NCBI GenBank assembly: GCA_900765125.1
Contig: CAAFQL010000350.1
Location: forward strand, 1 to 6,129
Reading direction: 5' to 3'
Source: Oscillospiraceae bacterium
GTDB taxonomy: Bacteria; Bacillota; Clostridia; Oscillospirales; Ruminococcaceae
DNA: 6,129 nt
Positions 5,852 to 6,129 of the stretch are shown piece by piece. The position numbers and the translations under genes are program-made. The notes below the pieces were generated by a model. It was not told where the DNA came from and did no database searches. It was given only the letters and a program-made list of their open reading frames with translations. The number at the start of each line of letters is the position of its first letter. Within the stretch, counting starts at the first letter, position 1.

Positions 5852-6129
5852 TCAAACGAGAGTTTTCAGAAATTGAAGTAGTGCATCAGCTTTATTCTTA
5901 GATAACATACGAAAACACTCAACAAGTTCCTTTTCATCATTATTCAGATATGACACATCTTCTGTTTCTTTAAGAAGATCAGAAAGAGAGAGTCCCAGTG
6001 GCTTTGCCAATTTGCTCAATGTATCAAATGAAGGATTGCGATCTCCACGTTCTAAATCCCGTATGTGAGTTTCAGATACACTTGATAATTGCGAAAGCTT
6101 GTATACACTTATATTCTTGGATTTTCTGA
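5852..6129 (-). CDS. XRE-family helix-turn-helix regulator, N-terminus beyond window
   Basis: The minus strand is open from the right edge to TGA at 5854-5852, giving 91 visible residues. The first about 52 form most of a Cro/C1-type HTH: 'ISVYKLSQLSSVSETHIRDL' (first helix end, recognition helix) followed by 'ERGDRNPSFDTLSKLAKPLG' and 'LSLSDLLKE'. The ERGxRxPSxxTLxKLAxxLG run is diagnostic. Only about 5-10 residues of the N-terminus should be missing. A short tail follows (about 55-91, 'LNNDEKELVECFRMLSKNKA' and 'LLQFLKTLV'), the acidic-then-helical extension common in small Clostridia XRE regulators and probably used for dimerisation. There is no sensor or peptidase domain in what is visible, so the whole protein would be about 100 residues. 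It faces spoIVA and ends at a terminator of its own, so it is not part of that operon. Its target is unknown. Confidence 0.9.
   Translation of the reverse strand, partial: RKSKNISVYKLSQLSSVSETHIRDLERGDRNPSFDTLSKLAKPLGLSLSDLLKETEDVSYLNNDEKELVECFRMLSKNKADALLQFLKTLV

Noticed and set aside
1..6129. CRISPR array, IS element, prophage, toxin-antitoxin or other defence cassette
   Set aside because: No regularly spaced repeats, terminal inverted repeats, transposase or phage motifs were seen; the lone XRE fragment has no visible partner toxin in the window.

Overview
The window is ordinary chromosomal DNA from a low-GC, anaerobic-type Firmicute. Divergent and convergent genes are tightly packed, Shine-Dalgarno sites are strong (AAGGAG, AAGGAGG, AGGAGG), promoter elements are AT-rich, and a SpoIVA ortholog sits directly behind a SipL-type protein. 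SipL (DUF3794 repeats plus a C-terminal LysM) is a clostridial spore-envelope factor, so an endospore-lineage member of the Clostridia is well supported. Oscillospiraceae/Ruminococcus-like is my best guess from gene style only.

Layout. Positions 1-203 (minus) hold the first 67 codons of a sodium:alanine/amino-acid symporter (AGCS family) that runs off the left edge. A divergent AT-rich promoter region (204-330) leads on the plus strand to two translationally coupled membrane proteins with bacterial PH (bPH2) domains (331-780 and 777-2156, ATGA overlap), a YdbS/YdbT-like pair. A strong hairpin at 2161-2200 ends this operon. It also serves the facing minus-strand gene at 2224-2487, an unrecognised 87-aa protein with a near-consensus sigma-A promoter.

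From 2695 the plus strand carries the spore-envelope pair: a 520-aa SipL-like protein (2695-4257) and SpoIVA (4274-5749, 491 aa). They are 16 nt apart, and the sipL stop codon touches the spoIVA ribosome-binding site, so they look like one operon. In related organisms SpoIVA is the ATPase that polymerises on the forespore to form the coat basement layer, and SipL binds it through its LysM domain and tethers coat to spore. A candidate sigma-E promoter lies just ahead of sipL. A second hairpin (5796-5825) separates spoIVA from a facing, right-edge-truncated XRE-family regulator (5852-6129, minus).

I see no phage, transposon, CRISPR, tRNA or rRNA, and no clear undescribed multigene system. The most noteworthy points are the sipL-spoIVA linkage, the unusually high cysteine content of both partner proteins (including a CxxCxxC N-terminus in the SipL-like protein), and the strongly promoted orphan 87-aa gene. 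All coordinates and motifs were read by eye; family assignments rest on recognised motifs and not on a database search.
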